Below are positions 34,034 to 46,022 of a stretch of DNA of 64,000 nt, in pieces. The notes beneath the pieces were generated by a model. The model worked only from the letters and a program-made list of their open reading frames with translations, did no database searches and was not told the DNA's origin. This DNA comes from Citrobacter koseri (lineage in GTDB: Bacteria > Pseudomonadota > Gammaproteobacteria > Enterobacterales > Enterobacteriaceae), in the NCBI GenBank assembly GCA_900446925.1, contig UAVY01000007.1:310001-374000 (forward strand). Reading direction: 5' to 3'. Every line of letters begins with the position of its first letter. Position 1 is the first letter of the stretch. Both the position numbers and the translations under genes were made by a program.

Positions 34034-35025
34034 ATGCATATTACATACGATCTCCCGGTTGCGATTGAAGATATCCTCGAAGCGAAAAAAAGACTTGCGG
34101 GGAAAATTTATAAAACAGGTATGCCGCGCTCTAACTATTTCAGCGAGCGCTGCAAAGGCGAAATATTCCTTAAGTTCGAAAATATGCAACGCACGGGCTC
34201 TTTTAAAATCCGCGGTGCGTTTAACAAACTCAGTTCATTAACGGAAGAAGAAAAACGTAAAGGCGTGGTGGCTTGCTCTGCCGGTAACCATGCGCAAGGG
34301 GTGTCTCTCTCCTGCGCGATGCTCGGTATCGACGGCAAAGTCGTGATGCCGAAAGGCGCGCCGAAGTCCAAAGTGGCGGCCACCTGCGACTACTCCGCTG
34401 AAGTGGTGCTGCACGGTGACAACTTCAACGATACCATCGCCAAAGTGAGCGAAATTGTTGAGACTGAAGGCCGCATTTTTATTCCACCTTATGACGATCC
34501 GAAAGTGATTGCCGGGCAGGGAACGATTGGCCTGGAAATTATGGAAGATCTGTATGATGTCGATAACGTCATTGTACCAATTGGCGGCGGTGGTCTGATT
34601 GCCGGTGTCGCGATTGCTATTAAATCCATTAACCCGACAATTAAAGTTATTGGCGTACAGTCCGAAAACGTACACGGCATGGCGGCATCTTATCATGCAG
34701 GAGAAATAACCACTCACCGAACGACCGGCACCCTGGCGGATGGTTGTGATGTTTCTCGCCCGGGGTAATTTAACGTATGAGATTGTTCGTGAATTAGTGG
34801 ATGACATTGTCCTGGTCAGCGAAGATGAAATTCGTAACAGCATGATTGCATTAATTCAGCGCAATAAAGTCGTCACTGAAGGCGCTGGCGCACTGGCATG
34901 TGCCGCATTATTAAGCGGGAAATTAGATAGCTATATCCAGAACAGAAAAACGGTCAGCATTATTTCTGGCGGCAATATCGATCTTTCTCGTGTATCGCAA
35001 AATTACGGGCTTAGTTGACGCTTAA
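34034..35025 (+). CDS. tdcB: Catabolic threonine dehydratase TdcB, two frameshifts
   Basis: PLP enzyme that deaminates threonine to 2-oxobutyrate (and serine to pyruvate) during anaerobic growth; allosterically activated by AMP in E. coli. The PLP lysine is Lys58 in TGSFKIRG; the phosphate loop is GGGGLIAG near residue 187. It is the short catabolic form without the regulatory domains of IlvA. Extra bases near 34765 (G in CCGGGGTAAT) and 35001 (A in CGCAAAATTACG) break the frame; correction gives 329 residues ending LVDA. Confidence 0.93.
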
Positions 35026-35059
35026 ACCCGGCTATTAATCTTTTCGTTGAGGATAGGAT

Positions 35060-36392
<1,333 letters not shown>

Positions 36393-36423
36393 TCCTTTAG
36401 CTCAGGATGAGCGGAGTAGTGAA

Positions 36424-37633
36424 ATGAATGAATTTCCGGTAGTTCTGGTGATTAACTGTGGATCGTCTTCCATTAAGTTTTCAGTACTGGATGCAACCCA
36501 TTGCGATGTGTTAATGGCAGGAATTGCGGACGGTATTAATTCTGAAGATGCGTTTTTATCCGTAAATGGAGGAGAGCCAGCTAAGCTGGCTCACCACAGC
36601 TACGAAGGCGCATTAAAGGCGATTGCGTTTGAACTGGAAAAACGTAATTTAATCGGCAGCGTGGCCTTAATTGGCCACCGTATTGCCCACGGCGGAAATA
36701 TCTTTACGGCATCAGCCATTATTACTGATGAAGTTATCGAGAATATCCGCCGGGTTTCTCCTTTAGCGCCGTTACATAATTACGCCAATTTAAGCGGAAT
36801 TGAATCGGCGCAGCATCTTTTCCCGGGCGTACAGCAGGTGGCGGTATTTGATACCAGCTTCCATCAAACGATGGCGCCTGAAGCGTATTTGTACGGCTTG
36901 CCGTGGAAATATTTTGAGGAGTTGGGCGTCCGGCGCTATGGCTTTCATGGCACCTCGCACCGCTATGTCTCGCAACGTGCGCATGACCTTCTTGCGCTAC
37001 AGGAAGAGGACTCGGGTCTGGTTGTCGCGCATCTGGGCAATGGCGCTTCTATCTGTGCCGTTCGTAACGGTCAAAGCGTCGATACCTCTATGGGGATGAC
37101 CCCGCTGGAAGGGCTGATGATGGGCACCCGCAGCGGCGATGTGGACTTCGGCGCGATGGCGTGGATTGCCAGCGAAACCAACCAGACGCTGGGCGATATG
37201 GAGCGCGTGGTGAATAAAGAGTCTGGTTTGCTGGGGATTTCCGGTCTGTCATCTGACTTACGTGTGCTGGAAAAAGCCTGGCATGAAGGGCATGAACGTG
37301 CGCAACTGGCGATTAAAACCTTTGTGCACCGTATTGCCCGCCACATTGCCGGGCATGCCGCATCGTTACACCGTCTGGACGGTATTATTTTTACCGGGGG
37401 GATTGGCGAAAACTCCGTGTTAATTCGCCGTCTGGTCATTGAACATTTGGCTGTTCTGGGCGTGAAATTAGATCACGAGATGAATAGCCTGCCTAATTCT
37501 CACGGTGAAAGAATTATCTCCAGCAAAGACACCAACGTTATTTGTGCCGTCATTCCAACGAATGAAGAAAAGATGATTGCCCTCGACGCTATTCATTTAG
37601 GCAAAGTTAACGCCACCTGTGGAATTTGCATAA
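36424..37633 (+). CDS. tdcD: Propionate kinase TdcD, frameshift at the extreme C-terminus
   Basis: Acetate-kinase-family enzyme that makes ATP from propionyl phosphate in threonine fermentation. Motifs: [17 protein letters not shown] near residue 7 (phosphate binding), HRIAHGG near 84, [10 protein letters not shown] near 174, [12 protein letters not shown] near 202 and FTGGIGENS near 322. An extra C near 37613 (AACGCCACCTG) removes the natural stop at 37631-37633 and joins the frame to tdcE, making an apparent 615-residue fusion. Correction gives 402 residues ending APVEFA, as in E. coli. Confidence 0.92.
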
Positions 37634-37665
37634 TTTATTGTTGTTCTGTAGAGAGACTATTTTTC

Positions 37666-39970
37666 ATGAAGGTAAATATCGATACCAGCGATATGCTGTA
37701 TGCCGAAGCCTGGCTTGGCTTTAAAGGTACGGACTGGAAAGAAGAAATTAATGTCCGTGATTTTATTCAGCACAACTATACACCCTATGAGGGAGATGAA
37801 TCCTTCCTCGCGGAAGCCACGCCTGCGACTACCGCATTGTGGGAAAAAGTTATGGCGGGTATTCGTATTGAAAACTCGACGCATGCGCCAGTCGATTTCG
37901 ATACCAATATTGCGACCACCATTACTGCCCATGACGCGGGTTATATTGAGCAGGAGCTGGAAAAAATCGTCGGTTTGCAAACCGATAAGCCACTCAAGCG
38001 CGCACTGCATCCGTTTGGCGGCATCAACATGATCAAAAGCTCATTCCAGGCGTATGGTCGTGAAATGGATGCTGATTTTGAATATCAGTTTACCGAGCTG
38101 CGTAAAACCCATAACCAGGGGGTATTCGACGCGTATTCGCCGGATATGCTGCGCTGCCGTAAATCCGGGGGTGCTGACCGGCTTACCGGATGGCTACGGC
38201 CGTGGGCGCATTATCGGCGACTATCGCCGCGTTGCGCTGTACGGTATCCGTTATCTGGTGCGCGAGCGTGAGTTTGCAGTTTGCCGACCTCCAGTCAAAT
38301 CTGGAGTGGGGGCAGAACCTTGAAGCGACGATTCGCCTGCGTGAAGAACTGGCCGAACACCGTCGTGCGCTGCTGCAAATGCAGGAAATGGCCGCCAAAT
38401 ACGGTTGCGATATCTCCCGTCCGGCGCGTAACGCGCAGGAAGCCGTCCAGTGGCTTTACTTCGCCTATCTGGCAGCGGTGAAATCGCAGAACGGCGGCGC
38501 AATGTCGCTGGGCCGTACCGCGTCGTTCCTCGACATCTACATTGAGCGAGACTTCAAAGCCGGGATCTTAACGGAAGAACAGGCGCAGGAACTGATCGAC
38601 CACATTCATCATGAAGATCCGTATGGTGCGCTTCCTGCGCACGCCGGAATTTGACACGCTGTTCTCCGGCGATCCGATTTGGGGCAACCGAAGTGATCGG
38701 CGGTATGGGGCTGGATGGCCGCACGCTGGTGACCAAAAACTCCTTCCGCTATCTGCATACCCTGCACACGGATGGGGCCTGCGCCAGAGCCGAACCTGAC
38801 TGTGCTGTGGTCAGAAGCGCTGCCGGTCGCCTTTAAAAAATATGCGGCGCAGGTGTCGATCGTCACTTCATCTTTGCAGTATGAAAATGACGATCTTGAT
38901 GCGCGCTGACTTTGACAGCGATGATTACGCCATTGCTTGCTGCGTCAGCCCAATGGTCATCGGTAAGCAGATGCAGTTCTTCGGCGGCCCGCGCCAACCT
39001 CGCTAAAACGCTGCTGTATGCAATCAACGGCGGTGTGGATGAGAAGCTGAAAATCCAGGTCGGGCCGAAAACGGCGCCATTAATGGATGAAGTGCTGGAT
39101 TACGACACGGTGGATGGAGAGCCTTGACCACTTCATGGACTGGCTGGCGGTGCAGTACATCAGCGCGCTGAATATCATCCACTACATGCACGACAAGTAC
39201 AGCTACGAAGCGTCGCTGATGGCGCTGCACGATCGTGACGTTTATCGCACGATGGCATGCGGCATCGCGGGGCTGTCCGTGGCGACGGATTCGCTGTCCG
39301 CCATCAAGTACGCGAAGGTGAAACCGGTGCGCGACCACAACGGGCTGGCAGTCGATTTTGTCATCGGAAGGCGAATATCCGCAGTACGGCAACAACGACG
39401 AGCGCGTGGACAGCATTGCCTGCGATCTGGTTGAACGCTTTATGAAGAAAATTAAAGTGTTGCCAACCTACCGCAACGCGGTGCCGACGCAGTCCATTCT
39501 GACCATCACCTCGAACGTGGTGTACGGCCAGAAAACCGGGAACACGCCGGGATGGACGTCGTGGCGGTACGCCGTTCGCGCCGGGTGCGAACCCGATGCA
39601 CGGCCGTGACCGTAAAGGCGCTGTCGCTTCGCTGACTTCCGTCGCGAAACTGCCGTTCACCTATGCCAAAGACGGGATTTCCTACACCTTCTCCATTGTG
39701 CCTGCGGCGTTGGGCAAAGATGACGGCGTGCGGAAAACCAATCTGGTCGGCCTGCTGGACGGATACTTCCATCATGAAGCGCATGTGGAAGGCGGTCAGC
39801 ACCTGAACGTCAACGTGATGAACCGTGAAATGCTGCTGGACGCCATCGAGCACCCGGAAAGCTATCCGAACCTGACGATCCGCGTGTCCGGCTACGCCGT
39901 GCGCTTTAATGCGCTCACCCGCGAGCAACAGCAGGATGTGATTTCACGTACCTTTACCCAGGCGATATAA
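37666..39970 (+). CDS. tdcE: 2-ketobutyrate formate-lyase / pyruvate formate-lyase 4 TdcE, ten frameshifts
   Basis: Glycyl-radical enzyme that splits 2-oxobutyrate with CoA into propionyl-CoA and formate; it also acts on pyruvate. Both active-site cysteines are present ([10 protein letters not shown], bases 38938-38943), as is the radical glycine in RVSGYAVRF (39890-39892). The ATG at 37666 gives [12 protein letters not shown]. The span is ten bases longer than a 764-residue gene. Insertions are near 38168, 38275, 38605, 38683, 38770, 38899, 38983, 39115, 39366 and 39553; near 39581 an exchanged GTGGCGGG-like order also occurs. It is the densest error cluster of the window. Activation needs PflA-type radical enzyme, not encoded here. 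Confidence 0.92.
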
Positions 39971-39983
39971 CGCCGGAGGCGCT

Positions 39984-40380
39984 ATGAGAAAGATTATTGC
40001 CACCCAACATGCACCGGGGGGCCATCGGCCCCTACGTACAGGGTGTGGATTTGGGCAGTATGGTGCTGACCTCAGGTCAGATCCCGGTATGCCCGCAAAC
40101 GGGCGAGGTCGCGGAAAATGTCGTCGATCAGGCGCGTCAGAGCCTGGAAAACGTCAAAGCGATTGTGGAAGCAGCGGGCCTGAAAGTGGGCGATATCGTG
40201 AAGACCACCGTGTTCATTACCGATCTGAACGATTTCACCACCATCAACGAGGTGTATCAGCAGTTCTTTGATGAGCATCAGGCGACTTACCCTACGCGCA
40301 GTTGTGTGCAGGTCGCCCGTTTGCCGAAGGATGTGAAGCTGGAGATTGAGGCTATCGCGGTGCGTGGCGATACGCTGTAA
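39984..40380 (+). CDS. tdcF: RidA-family enamine/imine deaminase TdcF, one frameshift
   Basis: Small trimeric YjgF/YER057c/UK114 (RidA) protein. Such proteins hydrolyse the reactive enamine/imine products of PLP dehydratases such as TdcB and TdcG. Family signature: RSCVQVARLPKDVKLEIEAIAV near the C-terminus, with the Arg that contacts the ligand, and TSGQIPVCPQTGE near residue 32. An extra G near 40021 (CACCGGGGGGCC) shifts the frame; correction gives 131 residues. Confidence 0.92.
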
Positions 40381-40388
40381 CCCCCTGC

Positions 40389-40411
40389 GGGGCGATCGTC
40401 AGGATCGCCCC
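40389..40411 (+). other. Hairpin between tdcF and tdcG
   Basis: GGGGCGATC (40389-40397) pairs perfectly with GATCGCCCC (40403-40411) with a 5-base loop and no T-run. It may adjust expression or RNA stability of tdcG relative to the upstream genes. Confidence 0.6.
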
Positions 40412-40480
40412 GATCCCAAAAACGAGTGTGAAACTATTTGATGTCTGGTCTCCACTGAACGGCAATCCGAGGTTCTGGAT

Positions 40481-41845
40481 ATGATTAGCGCATTCGATAT
40501 TTTTAAGATTGGCATTGGACCTTCCAGCTCCCATACCGTAGGGCCAATGAATGCAGGAAAATGTTTTATCGATCAACTGACCAGCAAGGGTGATTTACTC
40601 CGCACGACGCGTATTACGGTTGATCTGTATGGATCGTTATCGCTGACCGGGAAAGGTCATGCGACGGATACCGCCATCATGATGGGGCTGGCAGGCAACA
40701 GCCCGCAAAACGTGAATATCGACGCGATTCCCACTTTTATTGAAGACGTAACGCGCAGTGGACGCCTGCCGGTGGCCGAGGGCGCGCACGTTGTTGATTT
40801 CCCGGTAGCAGACAGCATTCTCTTTCACGCCGAAACGCTACCGCGCCATGAAAACGGGATGCGTATTACGGCATGGAACGGGCAAGAGACGCTGTTGAGC
40901 AAAACCTATTACTCCATCGGCGGCGGGTTTATCGTCGAAGAGGAGCGTTTCGGGCAGGCGCATGATGTCGAAACGCCTGTGCCTTATGATTTTCACTCGG
41001 CCAGCGAACTGCTGAAACTGTGTGAGCGAAACGGGCTTTCGGTCTCTGGCCTGATGATGCAAAACGAGCTGGCGCTGCGCAGCAAAGAGGAGATTGACGC
41101 CGGATTTGCGCGCATCTGGGATGTGATGCACGCCGGGATTGAACGCGGCATGAACACCGAGGGCGTGCTGCCGGGGCCGCTGAATGTGCCGCGTCGCGCC
41201 GTTGCGTTAAGGCGTCTGCTGGTCTCCAGCGACAGCCTCTCCAGCGACCCGATGAACGTTATCGACTGGATCAACATGTTTGCGTTGGCCGTCAGCGAAG
41301 AGAACGCGGCAGGAGGACGGGTCGTAACGGCGCCAACTAACGGCGCATGCGGCATTATTCCAGCTGTACTGGCCTATTACGATAAGTTCCGCCGTCCGGT
41401 GAATGCCAACTCGATTGCCCGCTATCTGCTGGCCGCGGGCGCGATTGGCGCGCTGTATAAGATGAATGCGTCTATCTCCGGTGCGGAAGTGGGCTGTCAG
41501 GGGGAAGTTGGCGTCGCCTGCTCGATGGCGGCGGCAGGGCTGACGGAACTGCTGGGCGGTAGTCCATCGCAGGTTTGCATTGCGGCGGAAATCGCGATGG
41601 AGCACAACCTGGGATTGACCTGCGATCCGGTGGCCGGGCAGGTGCAAATTCCTTGCATTGAACGTAACGCGATTAATGCGGTAAAAGCGGTGAATGCGGC
41701 GCGAATGGCGCTGCGGCGGACGTCTGAGCCACGGGTGTCGCTCGATAAAGTGATCGAGACGATGTATGAAACCGGCAAGGATATGAACGATAAGTACCGC
41801 GAGACTTCGCGCGGTGGGTTGGCGATTAAGGTCGTTTGTACCTGA
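40481..41845 (+). CDS. tdcG: L-serine deaminase TdcG
   Basis: Intact 454-residue iron-sulfur L-serine dehydratase that converts serine to pyruvate and ammonia, paralogous to SdaA and SdaB. It opens MISAFDIFKIGIGPSSSHTVGPM, the serine-binding SSSHT motif. Cluster cysteines are expected in APTNGACGIIPA and in LTCDPVAGQVQIPCIE. It is the last gene of the tdc operon and ends before a REP pair and a strong terminator. Confidence 0.96.
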   Translation: MISAFDIFKIGIGPSSSHTVGPMNAGKCFIDQLTSKGDLLRTTRITVDLYGSLSLTGKGHATDTAIMMGLAGNSPQNVNIDAIPTFIEDVTRSGRLPVAEGAHVVDFPVADSILFHAETLPRHENGMRITAWNGQETLLSKTYYSIGGGFIVEEERFGQAHDVETPVPYDFHSASELLKLCERNGLSVSGLMMQNELALRSKEEIDAGFARIWDVMHAGIERGMNTEGVLPGPLNVPRRAVALRRLLVSSDSLSSDPMNVIDWINMFALAVSEENAAGGRVVTAPTNGACGIIPAVLAYYDKFRRPVNANSIARYLLAAGAIGALYKMNASISGAEVGCQGEVGVACSMAAAGLTELLGGSPSQVCIAAEIAMEHNLGLTCDPVAGQVQIPCIERNAINAVKAVNAARMALRRTSEPRVSLDKVIETMYETGKDMNDKYRETSRGGLAIKVVCT

Positions 41846-41857
41846 GGTGAATAGCCG

Positions 41858-41940
41858 TGCCTGATGGCGCTGCGCTTATCAGGCCTACGGTTTACGTACG
41901 TTTGCAGGCCGGAGAAGGCGCAAGCGCCGCCATCCGGCAA
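41858..41940. repeat. REP/BIME pair after tdcG
   Basis: GCCTGATGGCGCTGCGC...ATCAGGCCTACG and CAGGCCGGAGAAGGCG...GCCGCCATCCGGCA. Confidence 0.87.
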
Positions 41941-41963
41941 TGAATTAATCAACATGGCATGAT

Positions 41964-41993
41964 AAAAAAGGTGCACTTTAGTGCACCTTTTTT
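41964..41993 (+). terminator. tdc operon terminator
   Basis: AAAAAAGGTGCAC-TTTA-GTGCACCTTTTTT is a perfect 7-bp GC-containing stem extended by A and T runs. Confidence 0.93.
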
Positions 41994-42226
41994 GTTGTGA
42001 TCTGCTTCAAAGATAGAAATTCAATTCTTTATTTGGCTGTAAAAGAGAAAATATTTCTTAACTTTTAGAAATTACAGGGGTTTGTTTGTGAAGTTTTTCT
42101 CTGATCCTGCGCGTATGATTCCCTCACTACTCCAATAACTCGCCTGCGCACGACGTACCGCGTATCGCCTTGATGCGGCACGGAAAAATAATAAAAAACT
42201 CTACCTACATATTAAGCGAGAACGTA
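41994..42226 (+). promoter_or_regulatory. cyuP upstream region
   Basis: No gene is seen. The segment is AT-rich up to about 42110 and probably contains the cyuP promoter. In E. coli transcription here responds to YhaJ and to the cysteine-responsive regulator DecR; I cannot point to their sites. Confidence 0.35.
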
Positions 42227-43558
42227 ATGGAAACGGCAACGAATAACAGCGTAATACTCGACGCATCAGCTCCGGCGCGCCGGGCAGGGATGACCGAAAG
42301 CGAATGGCGCGAAGCCATTAAATTCGACAGCACCGACACGGGCTGGGTCATCATGAGTATTGGTATGGCGATCGGCGCGGGGATTGTTTTTCTCCCGGTG
42401 CAGGTCGGTTTAATGGGGCTGTGGGTCTTTTTACTCTCCTCTATTATCGGCTATCCCGCGATGTATCTGTTCCAGCGCCTGTTCATCAACACGCTGGCGG
42501 AGTCCCCGGAATGTAAAGACTACCCGAGCGTCATCAGCGGCTATCTGGGGAAAAACTGGGGCATCCTGTTAGGCGCACTCTACTTTGTGATGCTGGTGAT
42601 CTGGATGTTTGTCTACTCCACCGCCATCACTAACGACAGCGCCTCTTACCTGCACACCTTTGGCGTCACGGAAGGTTTGCTCTCCGACAGCCCGTTCTAT
42701 GGACTGGTGCTGATTTGCATTCTGGTGGCGATCTCGTCACGCGGCGAGCAGCTTCTGTTCAAGATTTCGACCGGCATGGTGCTGACTAAACTGCTGGTTG
42801 TCGCGGCGCTCGGCGTCTCAATGATCGGGATGTGGCATTTGTACAACATTGGCGCGCTGCCGCCGATGGCGCTGTTGATTAAAAACGCCATCATCACCTT
42901 GCCGTTTACGCTGACCTCCATCCTGTTTATCCAGACCTTGAGTCCGATGGTGATCTCTTATCGTTCACGCGAAAAATCCATTGAGGTCGCACGGCATAAA
43001 GCGCTGCGCGCCATGAACATCGCGTTCGGCATTCTGTTTGTTACCGTCTTTTTCTACGCGGTCTCTTTCACCCTGGCGATGGGGCATGACGAAGCGGTCA
43101 AAGCCTACGAGCAGAACATCTCTGCACTGGCGATCGCCGCGCAGTTTATTAGCGGCGCGGGTGCGGGCTGGGTGAAAGTGGTCAGCGTGATCCTGAATAT
43201 CTTTGCCGTTATGACCGCGTTCTTCGGCGTTTACTTAGGCTTTCGCGAAGCGACTCAGGGAATTGTGATGAACCTGCTGCGCCGCAGAATGCCTGTCGAG
43301 AAGATTAACGAACGCTTCGTGCAGCGCGGCATTATGGTTTTCGCCATCTTACTGGCCTGGAGCGCCATTGTGCTGAATGCGCCGGTGCTGAGTTTCACCT
43401 CTATCTGTAGCCCGATCTTCGGCATGGTGGGATGTTTGATCCCGGCCTGGCTGGTCTACAAAGTTCCTGCACTGCACAAATACAAGGGCGCGTCTCTGTA
43501 TCTGATTATCGTCACGGGTTTGCTGCTGTGCGTTTCTCCGTTCCTGGCATTTGCTTGA
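42227..43558 (+). CDS. cyuP: Cysteine/serine-type transporter CyuP (YhaO, DlsT)
   Basis: Intact 443-residue inner-membrane carrier of the HAAAP family, similar in build to tdcC. It has about eleven membrane segments from [20 protein letters not shown] onward. In E. coli it has been linked to anaerobic cysteine uptake and, in other work, to D-serine uptake. The ATG at 42227 ([19 protein letters not shown]) matches the family; an earlier in-frame ATG at 42170 adds 19 residues unlike it. It is followed by cyuA after 25 bases. Confidence 0.92.
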
Positions 43559-43583
43559 TCTTCCTGAAAGTAAGGTTGTTGTT

Positions 43584-44896
43584 ATGTTTGAGTCTACAGA
43601 AAATCCGTTATGGCAGCGTTTTATCCTCGCAGTACAGGAAGAGGTAAAACCGGCACTGGGATGTACGGAACCTGTCTCTCTGGCGCTGGCGGCGGCGGTT
43701 TGCTGCGGCTGAACTTGACGGCGAAGTTGAACGCGTTGACGCGTGGGTCTCGCCGAACCTGATGAAAAATGGCCTGGGCGTCACCGTACCGGGCACCGGG
43801 ATGGTTGGGCTTCCCATTGCGGCAGCGCTGGGGGCGCTTGGCGGCGATGCCAGCGCGGGGCTGGAAGTGTTGAAAAACGCCTCTTCGGGGGCGATTGCGG
43901 ATGCGAAAGCGATGCTGGCTGCCGGGAAGGTGTCGGTGATGTTGCAGGAGCCATGCGACGACATCCTCTTCTCACGCGCTAAAGTGTACAGCGGCGATGC
44001 GTGGGCCTGCGTAACGATCGTCGGCGGGCACACCAATATCGTGCGCATTGAAACTCACACTGGGGTGATCTTTACGCAGACCGAAAGCGTGCAGGGGGGA
44101 GGCGCAAGAATCGCCGCTGTCGGTCTTATCAAAGACCTCGCTGGAAGAGATTCTGGCGTTTGTGAATGCGGTGCCATTTGTGTCAATCCGCTTTATTCTG
44201 GAGGCCGCCAGACTGAACGGCGCGCTGTCGCAGGAAGGATTGCGCGGCACCTGGGGGCTGCATATCGGGGTGACGTTGCAAAAGCAGTGCGCACGCGGTC
44301 TGCTGGCGGACGATCTGTCAACGGCGATCCTGATTCGCACCAGCGCAGCCTCGGATGCGCGGATGGGCGGCGCGACGCTGCCAGCCATGAGTAACTCCGG
44401 CTCCGGCAATCAGGGGATCACCGCGACGGTTCCCGTAATGGTGGTGGCGGAGCATGTGGGGGCGGATGACGAACGTCTGGCGCGCGCCCTGATGCTCTCG
44501 CACCTGAGCGCGATCTACATTCACCATCAGCTTCCACGCCTGTCAGCGCTCTGTGCGGCGACCACGGCGGCAATGGGGGCGGCGGCAGGAATGGCGTGGC
44601 TGATGGATGGCCGCTATAACACGATTGCGATGGCGATCAGCAGTATGATCGGCGACGTGAGCGGGATGATATGCGACGGCGCATCGAATAGCTGTGCGAT
44701 GAAGGTATCGACCAGCGCGTCTGCGGCCTGGAAAGCGGTGTTAATGGCGCTGGATGATACGGCGGTAACCGGCAACGAAGGGATTGTGGCGCATAACGTC
44801 GAGCAATCTATTTCGAATTTGTGCGCGTTGGCCTGTCATGCAATGCAGCAAACCGACCGTCAGGTTATCGAAATTATGGCCAGTAAGGCACATTAA
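43584..44896 (+). CDS. cyuA: L-cysteine desulfidase CyuA (YhaM), two frameshifts
   Basis: Iron-sulfur enzyme that breaks cysteine into pyruvate, sulfide and ammonia under anaerobic conditions. Cysteines expected to hold the cluster are in PALGCTEP near residue 27 and in [15 protein letters not shown] near 370. An extra T near 43700 (GCGGTTTGC) and an extra G near 44098 (CAGGGGGGAGG) shift the frame; correction gives exactly 436 residues. It forms an operon with cyuP. Confidence 0.92.
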
Positions 44897-44912
44897 CCCG
44901 GTGGCGCGGGTT

Positions 44913-44993
44913 TGCCTGATGGCGCTGCGCTTATCAGGCCTACGGTAACTTGTGTTCGTAGGCCGGATAAGGCGTTTACGCCGCCATCCGGCA
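44913..44993. repeat. REP/BIME pair between cyuA and yhaL
   Basis: GCCTGATGGCGCTGCGC...ATCAGGCCTACGG and GTAGGCCGGATAAGGCG...GCCGCCATCCGGCA, between convergent genes. Confidence 0.88.
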
Positions 44994-45024
44994 TTACGTT
45001 TATCGGTAATCAGAAGCCGCCTTT

Positions 45025-45195
45025 TCAGGCGGCTTCATCTTCTTCCGCTAACCGGATCTCTGCATCCGCGACGATCGCTTCCAGTTCGGTTAGCATCTCC
45101 TCGTAGCCAAATTTCCCGGGCGCGTTTGCCGCATCCTGTGCTGCGGGTTGGGTTACGGATTGATGCTTTTTAGCCGATTTTTTGCTCACAGTCAT
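45025..45195 (-). CDS. yhaL: Small protein YhaL
   Basis: A 56-residue protein with a basic head (MTVSKKSAKKH) and an acidic helical tail (FGYEEMLTELEAIVADAEIR). It matches E. coli YhaL (54 residues). ATG 45193-45195 has AAGGGAG just upstream; a GTG two codons later would give MSKKSAKK. The tail resembles the first helix of XseB (exonuclease VII small subunit). Function unknown. A GCCGCC...GGCGGC hairpin overlaps its stop. Confidence 0.82.
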   Translation of the reverse strand: MTVSKKSAKKHQSVTQPAAQDAANAPGKFGYEEMLTELEAIVADAEIRLAEEDEAA

Positions 45196-45215
45196 AACTC
45201 CCTTATTTTTTCTGA

Positions 45216-45918
45216 CTACACAGGCAAATCTATCAGTAAAGCGCGCAATGGCGTGTCGGCAACTAACGTTATGTTAGCTTCATCACGAATAAATGCGCCG
45301 TCGCCGCAGGTAAGCGCTTCTCGCTCCTCGTTATGCGTTACCGCATGAAACGTACCGTGAATCGACTGCAAATAGGCGCGTGGGCCATGCAGTTGAAAGC
45401 TCAGCGACTCGCCTTTTTTCCAGCGCAATATGGTGCACCCAGACCTGCTGGCGTAATTGCAGGCTGTCATGCTCTCCATCCGGGGAGGCGAGGAGTTGCT
45501 GTTTGCCCGCGGTTAGCGTGGTTTTCTGTACCAACGGGTTTTCCCGCTCAGGACAGGCGTCCAGCCATAGCTGCATCCTGGTAAGCGACTTATCTTTACT
45601 GAGGTTATGCTCGCTATAGCTAATGCCCGGCTGCGTGGCGAGCAGCAGGGCTTCGCCCGCTTTCGCCTGGACATGATTGCCTTCGCTGTCGCGATATTCC
45701 GCTTCACCTTCCAGAATCAGGTTTAAAATATCCACCTTCGGGTAGGTGCGCGGCTGGAAGGAGGCGCCCGGCGCCAGCACTTCCTGGTTGAGTACGCGCA
45801 GGGAGGCATAGCCCAGCAGTTTTGGGTCGAAGTAGTGTCCAAAGGAGAAGGTATAACGGGCCTGCAACCATCCGTAGTCTGCCTGTCCGCACTGTTTGGC
45901 TGTTCGGGTAGTAATCAT
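45216..45918 (-). CDS. yhaK: Pirin-family protein YhaK, one frameshift
   Basis: Bicupin of the pirin family. The N-terminal block YTFSFGHYFDPKLLGYASLRVLN and metal-site-like HNLSKDKSLTRMQLW are typical. E. coli YhaK was proposed to be a redox-sensitive protein; its reaction is unknown. An extra A near 45417 (CTGGAAAAAAGG) shifts the frame; correction gives exactly 233 residues. It is divergent from yhaJ, its probable regulator, across 104 bases. Confidence 0.91.
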
Positions 45919-46022
45919 AATTCTTGACCTCTCTTTACTTCCTTTTATGTTAAGGGGCTGGACGCTGCATTGTTAGCCAGATATTCTGCCCGGTATGTTC
46001 AAATTTCCTGAATGAGAACGAT

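Noticed and set aside
36424..38271. A real bifunctional TdcD-TdcE enzyme
   Set aside because: Both native ends are present and one inserted base explains the fusion; tdcE is itself broken downstream.
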